Numbered from the stretch's first letter, positions 17,127 through 25,322 are shown. The stretch: DNA of 64,000 nt from Ensifer sp. LCM 4579 (GCF_001854885.1 NZ_MDDV01000013.1:392627-456626); one strand, 5' to 3'. Translations and numbers: made by a program. Notes: generated from the letters alone by a model not told the origin.

Positions 17127-17151
17127 GCCTTTAGCGCCCCTCATTGGACGC
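17118..17151 (-). promoter_or_regulatory. Tandem hexaloop (ANTAR-type) antiterminator element in the nrtA leader
   Basis: On the minus strand P1 is GCGTCC-AATGAG-GGGCGC (17151-17134; six pairs with one G-U). A TAAA linker follows, then P2 GGC-AAGGCT-GCC (17129-17118). Both loops have six bases with A1 and G4, as in leaders bound by NasR and NasT. P2 uses bases of the terminator 5' arm, so binding would block the terminator. The P2 stem has only three pairs. Confidence 0.72.
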
Positions 17152-17193
17152 GAACTATGTCGAGCACCCCCGCGGGGGCTATGCTTTCATCGA

Positions 17194-17210
17194 TGCACGA
17201 ACCGTGCCAG
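17194..17210 (-). promoter_or_regulatory. Sigma-54 promoter for nrtA and downstream genes
   Basis: The minus strand reads CTGGCACGGTTCGTGCA: GG and GC are separated by exactly ten bases and the -24 element TGGCACG is perfect; the -12 element GTGC differs from TTGC by one base. A start near 17183 is predicted, giving a leader of about 190 nt that contains both hexaloops and the terminator. Confidence 0.8.
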
Positions 17211-17314
17211 TTTCGCCAGTCTGCGGATTTCCGCGGTTTTTCAAGGGAATATGAGGTGGAGGCAAACCGAGCTCGGATGTTCTATAAGCCAGTGCCTGAA
17301 TAAATTTTGCGCAG

Positions 17315-17331
17315 TGCACAAAAATGGGGCA
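17315..17331 (-). promoter_or_regulatory. NtrC-type enhancer site
   Basis: TGCACAAAAATGGGGCA matches 15 of 17 bases of the classical enteric NtrC site at glnA (TGCACCAAAATGGTGCA). It is centred about 116 bases upstream of the sigma-54 -24 element, a normal enhancer distance, just past the end of nasS. It implies nitrogen-limitation control in addition to nitrate control. Confidence 0.72.
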
Positions 17332-17350
17332 GAGAGAACGTTGGGCGGAC

Positions 17351-18571
17351 TCAGCTTTGGCTCGCAAGATAGGCGTCGAGCCGGTCGGGATCGAATATCC
17401 GTCCGTCGAAAAAGCCATCGGGGCCGAGTACCAGTCCCTTTTCGGAGGCGCCGACGGGTGCCGCCGCGGTCAGCGCCCCTTCGACCTTCATGTTGGCGCC
17501 CGGCATTGGCGCGGAGATCGGCTTCAGTGCCTGTCGATAGATATCGGGCCGATAAGTGTCGCGTGCGCGCTCGGCCTGTGCGGGCGAGTGCTTTGCATGA
17601 CCCCAGCGAACCATCTGACTGTAGAACCAGAGTGCATGGCTCTGCCAGGGAAAGGTTGCCCCCTTGGCATGCGGCACGAAGAACTCAGGGATCGCGTCGG
17701 TGGCGCCGTCGCCAAGCGCCAGATGGCCGGTCAGGATCGGCATCAGCCTTTCGCGTGGAAGGCCGAGGTGCCCGGATCCGCTCATCAGGGCGGCGAGTTC
17801 TTCGTGATTGGCGCTGTCGCCGCACCAGATCGAACTGCGGTAGAGCGCCCGCAGCAAGGCGTCCAGCGCCGGGCGGTTTTCCGCGGCGAATCGCGCCGAG
17901 ACGCCCAGTACCTTTTCGGGGCTGAGGCGCCAGATCGATGCCTTGGTTGTGACAATGCGCCCCGCGCCGTCTGCAATGGCAACGCTGTTCCAGGGTTCGC
18001 CGGCGCAAAAGCCATCGATGGCTCCGGTCGCCAGCGCGTCCGCCATCAGGGGCGGTGGAACCACAACGATTTCGACATGCGTTTCCGGGTCGATGCCGCA
18101 GGCCGCAAGCCAGTAGCGCAACTCATAATTATGGCCCGAGAAGGGGTGGACGACGGCAAAGCGCAGCGGCGACTCGCCCGCCGCACGGCGGTTCTCGACG
18201 ACATGGCAAAGAGCTGTGCCGTTGGCGCTCGGATCGGTGCCGGGCCCGGCACCCTCGGCAAACATGCGCCCCCAAAGCTCACGCGAAACCGTAACCGCAT
18301 TGCCCCCGAGGCCGAGCGCGAAGGGTGCGACAAGCTCCAGCGACAGCGGTGTCAGGCCCAGATTGGATGCAATCGGCATGGGGGCCAGCATATGTGCTGC
18401 CTGGAAGTGACCGACGGCGATCCGGTCGCGGATGTTCGCCCAGGACGTTTCTCGAACGAGTTGCACCGACAGCCCCTCGTCGCCGGCAAAGCCCTTTTCG
18501 ACGGCGGCGATCAGGACCGCGCTGTCGAACAGCGGCATGTAACCAAGGGTGATGTCGGCGATGGCAGCCAT
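17351..18571 (-). CDS. nasS: Cytoplasmic nitrate sensor of the NasS type
   Basis: 406 residues, homologous to NrtA along its length ([66 protein letters not shown]) but without any signal peptide, beginning MAAIADITLGYMPL. In Azotobacter and Paracoccus NasS binds nitrate or nitrite and releases NasT. Here it starts directly after the nasT stop (18571/18572) with no gap, so NasT and NasS are likely made in balanced amounts. The order is nasT first, then nasS. The nitrate promoter follows its stop codon. Confidence 0.94.
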   Translation of the reverse strand: MAAIADITLGYMPLFDSAVLIAAVEKGFAGDEGLSVQLVRETSWANIRDRIAVGHFQAAHMLAPMPIASNLGLTPLSLELVAPFALGLGGNAVTVSRELWGRMFAEGAGPGTDPSANGTALCHVVENRRAAGESPLRFAVVHPFSGHNYELRYWLAACGIDPETHVEIVVVPPPLMADALATGAIDGFCAGEPWNSVAIADGAGRIVTTKASIWRLSPEKVLGVSARFAAENRPALDALLRALYRSSIWCGDSANHEELAALMSGSGHLGLPRERLMPILTGHLALGDGATDAIPEFFVPHAKGATFPWQSHALWFYSQMVRWGHAKHSPAQAERARDTYRPDIYRQALKPISAPMPGANMKVEGALTAAAPVGASEKGLVLGPDGFFDGRIFDPDRLDAYLASQS

Positions 18572-19165
18572 TCAAGGGTCCTCCAGCAATCCCGCCGCAA
18601 GCACCAGGCTCTGTGCGATCTCGGCAATTTTGCGATTCTGGTTCATGGCGGTCGTGCGCAGGAGCTTGTAGGCCTCTTCTTCGCCGATGCCGCGCGATTT
18701 CATCAGGATACCCTTGGCGCGGTCGATCACTTTGCGGTCCGCGAGCTCGCTGCGCGCTTCCGCCAGTTCACGCTCCATGCGGGAGAAGGCGTTGAATCGG
18801 CCGATCGCCATGTCGAGGATCGGCTTCACCCGCTCCTGCCGCAGCCCGTCGACCACATAGGCGGAGACGCCGGCATCGATCGCCGCCTCGATCATGCTGC
18901 TGTCGGAGCGGTCGACGAACATGGCGATGGGGCGCTTCACCGAGCGGGAGAGCTGAAACATGCTCTCCAGCAGGTCGCGATTGGGGTTTTCCAGATCGAT
19001 GACGATCACGTCCGGCTGCAGCCGTTCGATGACGCGCCCGACGCCATGGACATCGTGAACGACGCTGACCCGCCTGTGGCCGGCATCGCGCAGCCCGGCC
19101 TCGATGATCGAGGCACGGATGGCGTTCTCGTCAATCACCAGAATGGTCAGGTCGCGATGAGTCAT
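18572..19165 (-). CDS. nasT: ANTAR-domain antiterminator NasT
   Basis: 197 residues. The receiver-like N-terminus keeps D12/E13 and a possible phosphoacceptor D57 (VIVIDLENPN) but has D106 in VVDGL where receivers carry the conserved lysine, so phosphorylation is unlikely to be the switch. A coiled helix (about 125-145) leads to the ANTAR domain LADRKVIDRAKGILMKSRGI and EEAYKLLRTTAMNQNRKIAE, which binds paired hexaloop RNA. It should read through the terminators before nrtA and narB when NasS lets it go. A 22-base inverted repeat directly abuts its ATG and no clear ribosome site is visible. Confidence 0.95.
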   Translation of the reverse strand: MTHRDLTILVIDENAIRASIIEAGLRDAGHRRVSVVHDVHGVGRVIERLQPDVIVIDLENPNRDLLESMFQLSRSVKRPIAMFVDRSDSSMIEAAIDAGVSAYVVDGLRQERVKPILDMAIGRFNAFSRMERELAEARSELADRKVIDRAKGILMKSRGIGEEEAYKLLRTTAMNQNRKIAEIAQSLVLAAGLLEDP

Positions 19166-19186
19166 GCCGCATGATGATGCGGTGCA
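19165..19186 (-). repeat. Inverted repeat at the nasT translation start
   Basis: The minus strand reads TGCACCGCATCATCATGCGGCA, a hairpin with a CCGCAT/ATGCGG stem and a four-base loop that ends at the nasT ATG and occupies the place of the ribosome site. It could limit nasT translation. Its loop does not fit the A1/G4 hexaloop rule. Confidence 0.4.
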
Positions 19187-19366
19187 GCAATTTTCGCAAT
19201 ACGGCTGCCTAAATTATTTGCGTTTCCGAATGTTGCATCAATTTGAGGCGAAATTGATCGGTGGCGACACGCAGGAGATGCGCGGTCGCGGCCGGTCTTG
19301 GGCGGGAAGGGTGACCGGCCTTATCGGTTCATCGGTCTCACGCTGGGCGTTTTTGTCGGGTTCATT

Positions 19367-20413
19367 TCAAAGAGTCGCCAGGGTACGGTTTGGCACCCGG
19401 CCGCCATAGAGTTCCTGGATGTGAAGCTTGTGCTCCAGCGCCCCGATGAGGTCATCGCTGAAATCCACGCCGACGATCGTCGCAATCTCGGGGAATCCGC
19501 CGGGTGTGAAGACGTTCACCTCCAGTACCTTGTCGCCGACGATGTCGAGACCGACCAGGAACATGCCGTCCTCTACGAGCTTGGGACGCAGCTTTTCGGC
19601 GATTGCGAGAACCTCCGGTGTGATGGTGGCGGCTTCGGGCGTTCCACTGGCATGGATGTTCGAGCGAACGTCGCCCTTGGCCGGGACGCGCCGAAAGCCG
19701 GCATACACGCCATCGCGCTCAAGGGGCCGCCCGTTCATGAGGAAGAGACGGATGTCGCCGGCGACGGCATCCGGCAGAAAGCTCTGCGCTATCAGATACC
19801 CCCCACCGCTGGCGACCTCGAAGATCTGGTTGAGGTTGACCTCGTCCTTGGAGCCGATCTTGAAGACATTCTTGCCGCCGGAGCCTTGCAGGGGCTTCAG
19901 AACCACGCCGCGCGAATGGCTGTCGATGAACGCCCGGATTTCCTCGATACTCCTGGAGATCAGAGTCGTCGGCCGCACGGCCTCAGGAAAGCCCTGGAAA
20001 TAAAGCTTGTTCTGGGCAAGCGCCAAGCCTTCGGGATCATTGAGGACGATGACGCCGCGCGCCGCCGCCAGCCGTCCAAAGTTCGTGCCGACATAAACCG
20101 CCCAGGGGCGGCTGTCCGCATCTTCGGAGGGGTCGTTTCGCAGAAAAAGGACATCGATGTCGCTGAGGTCGATCGTGCTGATTTTCGCCTGTTTGCTCTG
20201 CAAGGCGCCAAGCAATGTCTCCGGCTTCTTCGGCTTCGAGCCTTCCAAGGTCGTCGCGCGGATCAGCATGCTGTCATCCGGGCGCAATACGAAATCTCCC
20301 GGCGTCACGTAGCAGACCTCGTGGCCGCGCGCGAGCGCGGCAAGCGCCAGCCACGTCGTCGTATAGTAAGGCGCCTCGCCTTCAATGGAATTGACGAAAA
20401 AGGCGATGCGCAT
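19367..20413 (-). CDS. ATP-grasp ligase, glutathione synthetase / RimK-like
   Basis: 348 residues. The start MRIAFFVNSIEGEAPYYTTT fits a pre-ATP-grasp domain. The ATP-grasp core shows VVLKPLQGSGGKNVFKI (the lysine and flexible glycine loop), AQSFLPDAVAGDIRLFLMNG and the metal-binding end GLDIVGDKVLEVNVFTPGGF (E and N). Glutathione synthetases have the same layout, but a second, canonical gshB would be expected elsewhere. In this cluster it may join an amino acid to a peptide or small molecule. It is 9 bases downstream of the DUF1704 gene on the same strand, so they are probably cotranscribed. Substrate unknown. Confidence 0.85.
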   Translation of the reverse strand: MRIAFFVNSIEGEAPYYTTTWLALAALARGHEVCYVTPGDFVLRPDDSMLIRATTLEGSKPKKPETLLGALQSKQAKISTIDLSDIDVLFLRNDPSEDADSRPWAVYVGTNFGRLAAARGVIVLNDPEGLALAQNKLYFQGFPEAVRPTTLISRSIEEIRAFIDSHSRGVVLKPLQGSGGKNVFKIGSKDEVNLNQIFEVASGGGYLIAQSFLPDAVAGDIRLFLMNGRPLERDGVYAGFRRVPAKGDVRSNIHASGTPEAATITPEVLAIAEKLRPKLVEDGMFLVGLDIVGDKVLEVNVFTPGGFPEIATIVGVDFSDDLIGALEHKLHIQELYGGRVPNRTLATL

Positions 20414-20422
20414 CTGCGGCTC

Positions 20423-22309
20423 CTATTGTTGCAGCATGTCGAGCGGAGCCATTCCCGCATGCGCTCTGGCAAGCCGGGACGGTGCTTCCGGATAATCCAG
20501 GAATATAGGGTCGACCGACGGCGCTCCGAGCAGACCGCGTGCGTGCAACTCCTGCATTACGCCGAAATGCGAAGCCGCGATTTTTCCCATCCAGAAGGGC
20601 TCCAGCGTTCCGCCGTCTGCCAGGTGGTCGAGGAGTTGCAGCAGTCCGCGCAGGTAGATCGCGTCCTTGACGAGACCCCCACCCCGATAGACGCGCAGGA
20701 CGATGTTGAAGGCCTCCGTCTTCGCGAATCCATAATCCCCGACGAGGGTGCGATAGACTTCCGGCAGGGAGGCGCCGTCGAGCATGGCGGCGCTGGCAAC
20801 CACGCGGGCGGCGATGAGGCGAAGGCGTTCACCCGTCATGCCGCCCGACAGATACTCCGCAAAGACCGCAAGCCCCTCTTGCATGCCCTCGTACCCGGCA
20901 AGGCCCGAGCGAAACAGACGTAGACCTTGAGCTGATCCGTTGACATAGGTCAGGAGGTGAACGCCGATCTCATGGCTAAGGAGAGGCTCGACACGGCCTG
21001 CGGCCATGACGGTGCTTCGGGCGATCAACAGCCTCTTTCCCGAAACCAGCAGGCCTGAGGGAAGGTCGTCCCGCACCTCGACGCAGGCTTCGAAGCCGGC
21101 GAAACGCCGCGTGTATTCGGCGATCATCTCGCGCGCACGCTTTTCGACGACATAGCAGTCTGCGCGCTGTTCAGCCCTTCGTGCGGCATCCGAGACGACG
21201 CCCTGGCTTCGGGCGAGAATGTCTCGCGCGGTCCGCAAAAGGCCAGCCTCCACCGGGCAGTAAAGGGCACGGCCGAACTCAACGAACTTCGGGGTGTCCC
21301 GGGCCGACAGCATCGACAGTTGCAGATCGAGCTCCTGCTGCTTCTCGCGATAAAGCTGATAGAGCACCGGATCCTCGAGGTGCTCGAACGGGATCGAAAA
21401 GAGTTTCCTTTTCGCGGCATCGACTTGCAGGATCAAGGGTCGGTAGAGGAAGCGCGGCGCACGCTCGCAGTCGCTGGCCGCAAATTCGCTCCAGGCCGCT
21501 TCCGCGTTGATCGGCGTCACTGCCAGGAGGAAATCGAAAGTCGAAGCGACTTCATCGATACTCCGGTCAGTCCGTACCACCGCATCGACGAAGGCCTTCC
21601 TACCAAGGGCGCGATGCGTCGAAAAGGTGAGGCTGCTCGTCGCCTCGGCGAAGGCCGCAAAGGCATGCAGGATAGCATCATATACATTGGCGATCAGACG
21701 CTCGCGCACCTCCGGATAAGTATTGCCGGATTCGCGTTGACGGTAGATCGGTGCAAAACACACGCGCATCATCGGGAAGGGGACATCGAGCGTGTCATTT
21801 GCGTCGCCCCGGTATTCCGGCCACCCGCGGAACTCGACCTGCGGCGTGCGGAATTTACCCTGGATCACCTCCACGGCATCGATAAATGCTTTCGCGGCTG
21901 TCTGAATACTCCCTTTACTGCCTGCGACGACTTCGATCCTGAAAGGCGGGAGCAGCGGCGCCTTCTCGGTCAAGAGTTGATCGCGGGCGAACTCGCCGAC
22001 TTCGAGTACCATGAAAGCACCAAAGCGGCGCTCGAGCAGCTTTCCGATGGCCCTTACGATCGGCGTGGCGGCGGCGACATCGGGCGCGAGCAGATAGGAC
22101 GCGTTCGCCTGGACTATCTCGCGGGCGACCGGCTCTTCGTCTTCCGAGATATGGATGCAGAGAAAGGGCAGTGCCCGGTCGATATGGAGGCGGCCACCGT
22201 CGGCAAAGTCCTTGCGCACGGCTTTGCCCGCTTGGATCGCGCTCAAGGCTTCTTCAAGCCATTCCGGAGCGTCCCCATCCCTCGCGGCGTTTGCATTCGC
22301 CCGCTTCAT
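20423..22309 (-). CDS. DUF1704 / QEGLA-motif protein, putative metallo-carboxypeptidase
   Basis: 628 residues starting MKRANANAARDGDAPEWLEE. Around residue 445 is SHEIGVHLLTYVNG, an HExxxH zinc-binding motif, followed about 25 residues later by GMQEGLAVFAEYLSGG, the QEGLA motif that names TIGR02421 ('flavohemoglobin expression-modulating'). The same fold and HExxxH occur in the eukaryotic tubulin carboxypeptidase MATCAP, so peptidase activity is plausible. No signal peptide or membrane segment is visible. It overlaps the amidohydrolase stop by ATGA (22306-22309) and is followed by the ATP-grasp ligase. Bacterial substrate unknown. Confidence 0.85.
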   Translation of the reverse strand: MKRANANAARDGDAPEWLEEALSAIQAGKAVRKDFADGGRLHIDRALPFLCIHISEDEEPVAREIVQANASYLLAPDVAAATPIVRAIGKLLERRFGAFMVLEVGEFARDQLLTEKAPLLPPFRIEVVAGSKGSIQTAAKAFIDAVEVIQGKFRTPQVEFRGWPEYRGDANDTLDVPFPMMRVCFAPIYRQRESGNTYPEVRERLIANVYDAILHAFAAFAEATSSLTFSTHRALGRKAFVDAVVRTDRSIDEVASTFDFLLAVTPINAEAAWSEFAASDCERAPRFLYRPLILQVDAAKRKLFSIPFEHLEDPVLYQLYREKQQELDLQLSMLSARDTPKFVEFGRALYCPVEAGLLRTARDILARSQGVVSDAARRAEQRADCYVVEKRAREMIAEYTRRFAGFEACVEVRDDLPSGLLVSGKRLLIARSTVMAAGRVEPLLSHEIGVHLLTYVNGSAQGLRLFRSGLAGYEGMQEGLAVFAEYLSGGMTGERLRLIAARVVASAAMLDGASLPEVYRTLVGDYGFAKTEAFNIVLRVYRGGGLVKDAIYLRGLLQLLDHLADGGTLEPFWMGKIAASHFGVMQELHARGLLGAPSVDPIFLDYPEAPSRLARAHAGMAPLDMLQQ

Positions 22310-23142
22310 CGACGCGCCTCCAATTCGTCGAGCAGTATCGATACAGTCGATCGAACGAGTCGCCTGAGCGCCATCAGGACGTCGCCCCGCGGCTCGCCGG
22401 TCCACTCATCCATGAAGATTTTCTTGAATTCGACGGCAATCGCACAGCCGGCATTCGGAAAATGCTCGTGGATGAAGCGTGTCTGTTCGCCCCGGCCCTG
22501 AAATGCGATGTTTTCGCGAACGTCCAATCGGCCGCCGGGAAAGTCGGAGGCGCGCAGCGCCTCCATCAGGCGATCCACCACAGACGACCATCTCCGCCGG
22601 TCCATGGAGAACGTGCCTATATTGATGTCAGGCGCCTCCGCCGGGAGCATCGGCTCCGATCCCGGGCCCGCCCGGCGATGATTGTAACTATGCACATCGA
22701 GAACGACGAAGCGTCCGTGACAGCGCTCGACCCCGGCAAGGAACGAATGCAGCATCGCATAGTATTCGTCGTGCATGGCAAGGCATGCTTCGACGAGATC
22801 CCGCGGCGGTTCCGTCTTCCACACCGCGAGGCCCCAAGCCTGTTCCGGGCGCAGATAGACGGCGCCGTTTCGCGCCCGGTTGATGTCGACTTCAAACCGC
22901 GAGCGGTGAACGACGATACGGTTCGGGATGTCGCGGATCAGGAACTCGGTGTATGGATCTTCCTCACGCAGACGCTCTGCTTCGGAAAGCGCAAACAGGC
23001 TCCGCACCGCGTCGCGAGCCATATGCCCATTGTGAATGGCGGTCGCGACGACCGGCCAGTCGCCGCGGTGCTGCGTCCACCATTCGAAAGTGGCGGGCAG
23101 CGCGAAAGCTGTTTTCGAATCTGCGGATGTCCTCTTCGCCAT
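22306..23142 (-). CDS. N-formylglutamate amidohydrolase family protein
   Basis: 278 residues. The metal-binding motifs of the FGase family are present: AIHNGH (37-40), SRFEVDINRARNGAVYL, LDVHSYNHRR and a late FPNAGCAIAVEFKKIFMDEW. In histidine degradation HutG-type enzymes hydrolyse N-formylglutamate; here no hut gene is nearby. Instead it is joined by an ATGA overlap to the DUF1704 gene. It may hydrolyse an N-acyl or amide bond in the same unknown pathway. It begins 121 bases downstream of the tfuA stop. Confidence 0.87.
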   Translation of the reverse strand: MAKRTSADSKTAFALPATFEWWTQHRGDWPVVATAIHNGHMARDAVRSLFALSEAERLREEDPYTEFLIRDIPNRIVVHRSRFEVDINRARNGAVYLRPEQAWGLAVWKTEPPRDLVEACLAMHDEYYAMLHSFLAGVERCHGRFVVLDVHSYNHRRAGPGSEPMLPAEAPDINIGTFSMDRRRWSSVVDRLMEALRASDFPGGRLDVRENIAFQGRGEQTRFIHEHFPNAGCAIAVEFKKIFMDEWTGEPRGDVLMALRRLVRSTVSILLDELEARR

Positions 23143-23263
23143 CGCAACCCCGTATCCGTTGCTGGACGGTTGGTCATGCAGTTACAATTCCAAACGGAGT
23201 TCTTCGGTTCCGAACGTCAGCGGAGAGCGGGGCAGGCGCGAAGCTCCAAATGCGCACCGTCAG

Positions 23264-23968
23264 CTACGTGTCCTGCAGTCGCGTCCAGAGACTGGTCGCA
23301 TTGAACGTCCATCCCGGCCTCGACGCGTCCGCTCCGGACAGGAGAGACAGCTCCTGCAAGAGCTCCAGCGCGTCCGCGTGCTTCTGGTCGACATATCCGG
23401 CGCGGAGCATCGCTGCCAGAGCCTCGCGATCCACATGCGGGAGCCTTGCGCCTGCGATGATGGTGGGCCAGGTCCGCTCCTTGTAGAAGAGCTTGGCAGC
23501 GGCGTCCTCGATCGCCGATGCCTGCTGAGCCGTAATGGTCTGCCGCTCTGCGAGGCGCCGCAGTGTCGCCCGAACGTTGACGAGGGGAAGGGTGAGCGGC
23601 GCGTAGCCGAGCTCTTGCGGCGCATGCAGCAACGCCACGTCGGAATCGTCCACAGTCCCGCCCGCTGCGTATTCGCGGTAGATCGCACCGACCCCGATCA
23701 TGCCGAAGGCGGCGCATTCGACAGCGCGCAGGGCTCCCATGCTCGCTGCGCCAAGAACGGCAATGCCTTGCGACAGAGCGAAAAGGATCTCCTTGTGCCA
23801 GACCGGCGCGACACGCTCGAAAATGCCGTCGACTAGGCCGATCGCGGTGGCACCGTCGCGCACGGCGCGCAATATGTCGCCCTGCCGGGCAGGCGGACGA
23901 ATGACGAGCGCCTCGCCGGCCATTTCCGAGGCATCGGGAACCGTCGGACCGACGAAGACGACTTTCAT
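23264..23968 (-). CDS. TfuA-like protein
   Basis: 234 residues starting MKVVFVGPTVPDASEMAGEA. The TfuA core is clear: RPPARQGDILRAVRDGATAIGLVDGIFERVAPVWHKEILFALSQGI with VLGAASMGALRAVECAAFGM and IYREYAAGGTVDDSDVALLH. TfuA proteins usually accompany a YcaO enzyme, where they help thioamide or azoline formation in peptides or methyl-coenzyme M reductase. No YcaO gene lies in this window. The frame extends 20 codons upstream; MKVVFVGP is the usual start. It heads the same-strand run toward the amidohydrolase, DUF1704 and ATP-grasp genes. Confidence 0.9.
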   Translation of the reverse strand: MKVVFVGPTVPDASEMAGEALVIRPPARQGDILRAVRDGATAIGLVDGIFERVAPVWHKEILFALSQGIAVLGAASMGALRAVECAAFGMIGVGAIYREYAAGGTVDDSDVALLHAPQELGYAPLTLPLVNVRATLRRLAERQTITAQQASAIEDAAAKLFYKERTWPTIIAGARLPHVDREALAAMLRAGYVDQKHADALELLQELSLLSGADASRPGWTFNATSLWTRLQDT

Positions 23969-24111
23969 GCGGGCAACGTCACGCCGGTTCGGGTATGCTG
24001 CAACGTATCGTTGATGCGGCAGTCGCATGATATCGACTCGGGTGGTCCGATTCGTCCGCGCCTTGCGTCCGCGTTTCTCGGTCCTTTCCAGGCTGCCACA
24101 AGCGACGACCG

Positions 24112-24558
24112 TCAGCTGTGCAGGGATTCGCTGTGGTGCGCCCCGGACGGAAGTTGCTCCGCCTCCGGCGTGTTCGCCATGGCGGCAACGAGCGAGATGA
24201 TCTTTTTCCGCAGGACCGGATCGGCGATCTTCAGGAAAGCTCTGTTGAGGGCGATGCCCTCGCGCGATGCGACGAAGGAGGAAATCTCCTGCGATTCCTG
24301 TATATCGGCCGGGGCTTCGCGCGCCTGGGTCTTGTCGTCCTCCTGGAAGAAGAAGCTCGGATGCACGCCAAGGATGTCGGCAATCGCCTGCAGCCGGCTC
24401 GCGCCGACGCGGTTCGTGCCCTTCTCGTATTTCTGCACCTGCTGGAAAGTGATGCCCAGGCCGTCGGCAAGTTTTTCCTGGCTCAGTCCGACCATCAATC
24501 GGCGCATTCGCACGCGCGAACCGACGAAGACATCGATCGGATTGGGATCCTTCTTCAT
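24112..24558 (-). CDS. XRE-family transcriptional regulator
   Basis: 148 residues starting MKKDPNPIDVFVGSRVRMRR. The helix-turn-helix GLSQEKLADGLGITFQQVQKYEKGTNRV lies at residues about 24-51; the remaining ~90 residues are a polar tail with LRKKIISLVAAMA. This is the common short rhizobial XRE regulator type (like PraR-related proteins). It is 143 bases upstream of tfuA on the same strand and might control that cluster, but no operator is evident. Confidence 0.88.
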   Translation of the reverse strand: MKKDPNPIDVFVGSRVRMRRLMVGLSQEKLADGLGITFQQVQKYEKGTNRVGASRLQAIADILGVHPSFFFQEDDKTQAREAPADIQESQEISSFVASREGIALNRAFLKIADPVLRKKIISLVAAMANTPEAEQLPSGAHHSESLHS

Positions 24559-24839
24559 CTGCTATTCTCCTTGCAAACTCGATTACCTATAGGTGTAGTC
24601 TTGAATCCAAATGTGCTTGAATCGCGGCGGCCATGCAATCTGTGCGCGCCAATTTCTGCAGCTGAAATGCCTTTTTCTTCCGTATTGCCCAGTATTTTTC
24701 GCGCGACCACCATCGGTTGCCCGCGCCATAGCCGGATTCGCTGCCGTCGCGCGGTCCACCGAGACAAAGGGCGAAGGTCGTCTGTCAGCGGCGGATGAGG
24801 TCGGCGCCTGCCGAAGCAAGCGCGCCGATGCCGGCAAGC

Positions 24840-25012
24840 ACCCCAGCGACCGGTGATCGACTTCGAGCGTGAAACCGCGAATGACGCCGGCTGCCACAAG
24901 GCGGCGGATGCGCTCGTTGACCGCCGAGGGGGAAAGGGCGACCGTCGCGCCGATCTCCGTCACCGAGGTCCGCGCTGAGAATACCAACGATTTTTCTGTC
25001 AATTCCGTCCAT
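24840..25012 (-). pseudogene. Decayed Lrp/AsnC-family regulator
   Basis: ATG 25012 opens with MDGIDRKIVGILSA, the normal start of an Lrp protein. The helix-turn-helix that should follow (SVTEIGATVALSPSAVNERI then RRLVAAGVIRGFTLEVD) is in another frame (the frame open from 25002), so there is a frameshift near 24970. After LEVDHRSLG the homology stops and no ligand-binding (RAM) domain is found down to 24600. The boundaries are approximate. The rest of the gap between the XRE gene and ivd (24559-24840 and 25013-25322) shows no gene or clear promoter to me. Confidence 0.75.
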
Positions 25013-25322
25013 TGCCGAAAAAAGGTGGTTCTCCCGTTTATTGTACAGAAAAGACGACTGGTGCCGATCGGTTGCCCCGTCGCTTAGCGGTCACTGAGCG
25101 GGCGACGGCGGAGCAGCGTTCTGTCATTGGCACCAGGCTCTTCTTTGCAGATCGTGCTCGGTCGGCCCAGCTCTTTGGAAGGAAATTAGCCGCCAGCGAT
25201 GTTATCGTTCGCGACAAAGCCGTGCGGCGTTATCATGGACCGCAGCAGCATGTTGAATTGCCGCACGGTTCGGCGGCCCGGGTGAGGAGATCATCGCCGG
25301 GTTGCCAAAGGAGGAGGACGGG

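Noticed and set aside
17163-17181. GC-rich hairpin CCCC-CGCG-GGGG near the nrtA transcript start considered as the first ANTAR hairpin.
   Set aside because: Its loop is four bases without the A1/G4 pattern, and a better hexaloop pair lies just downstream.
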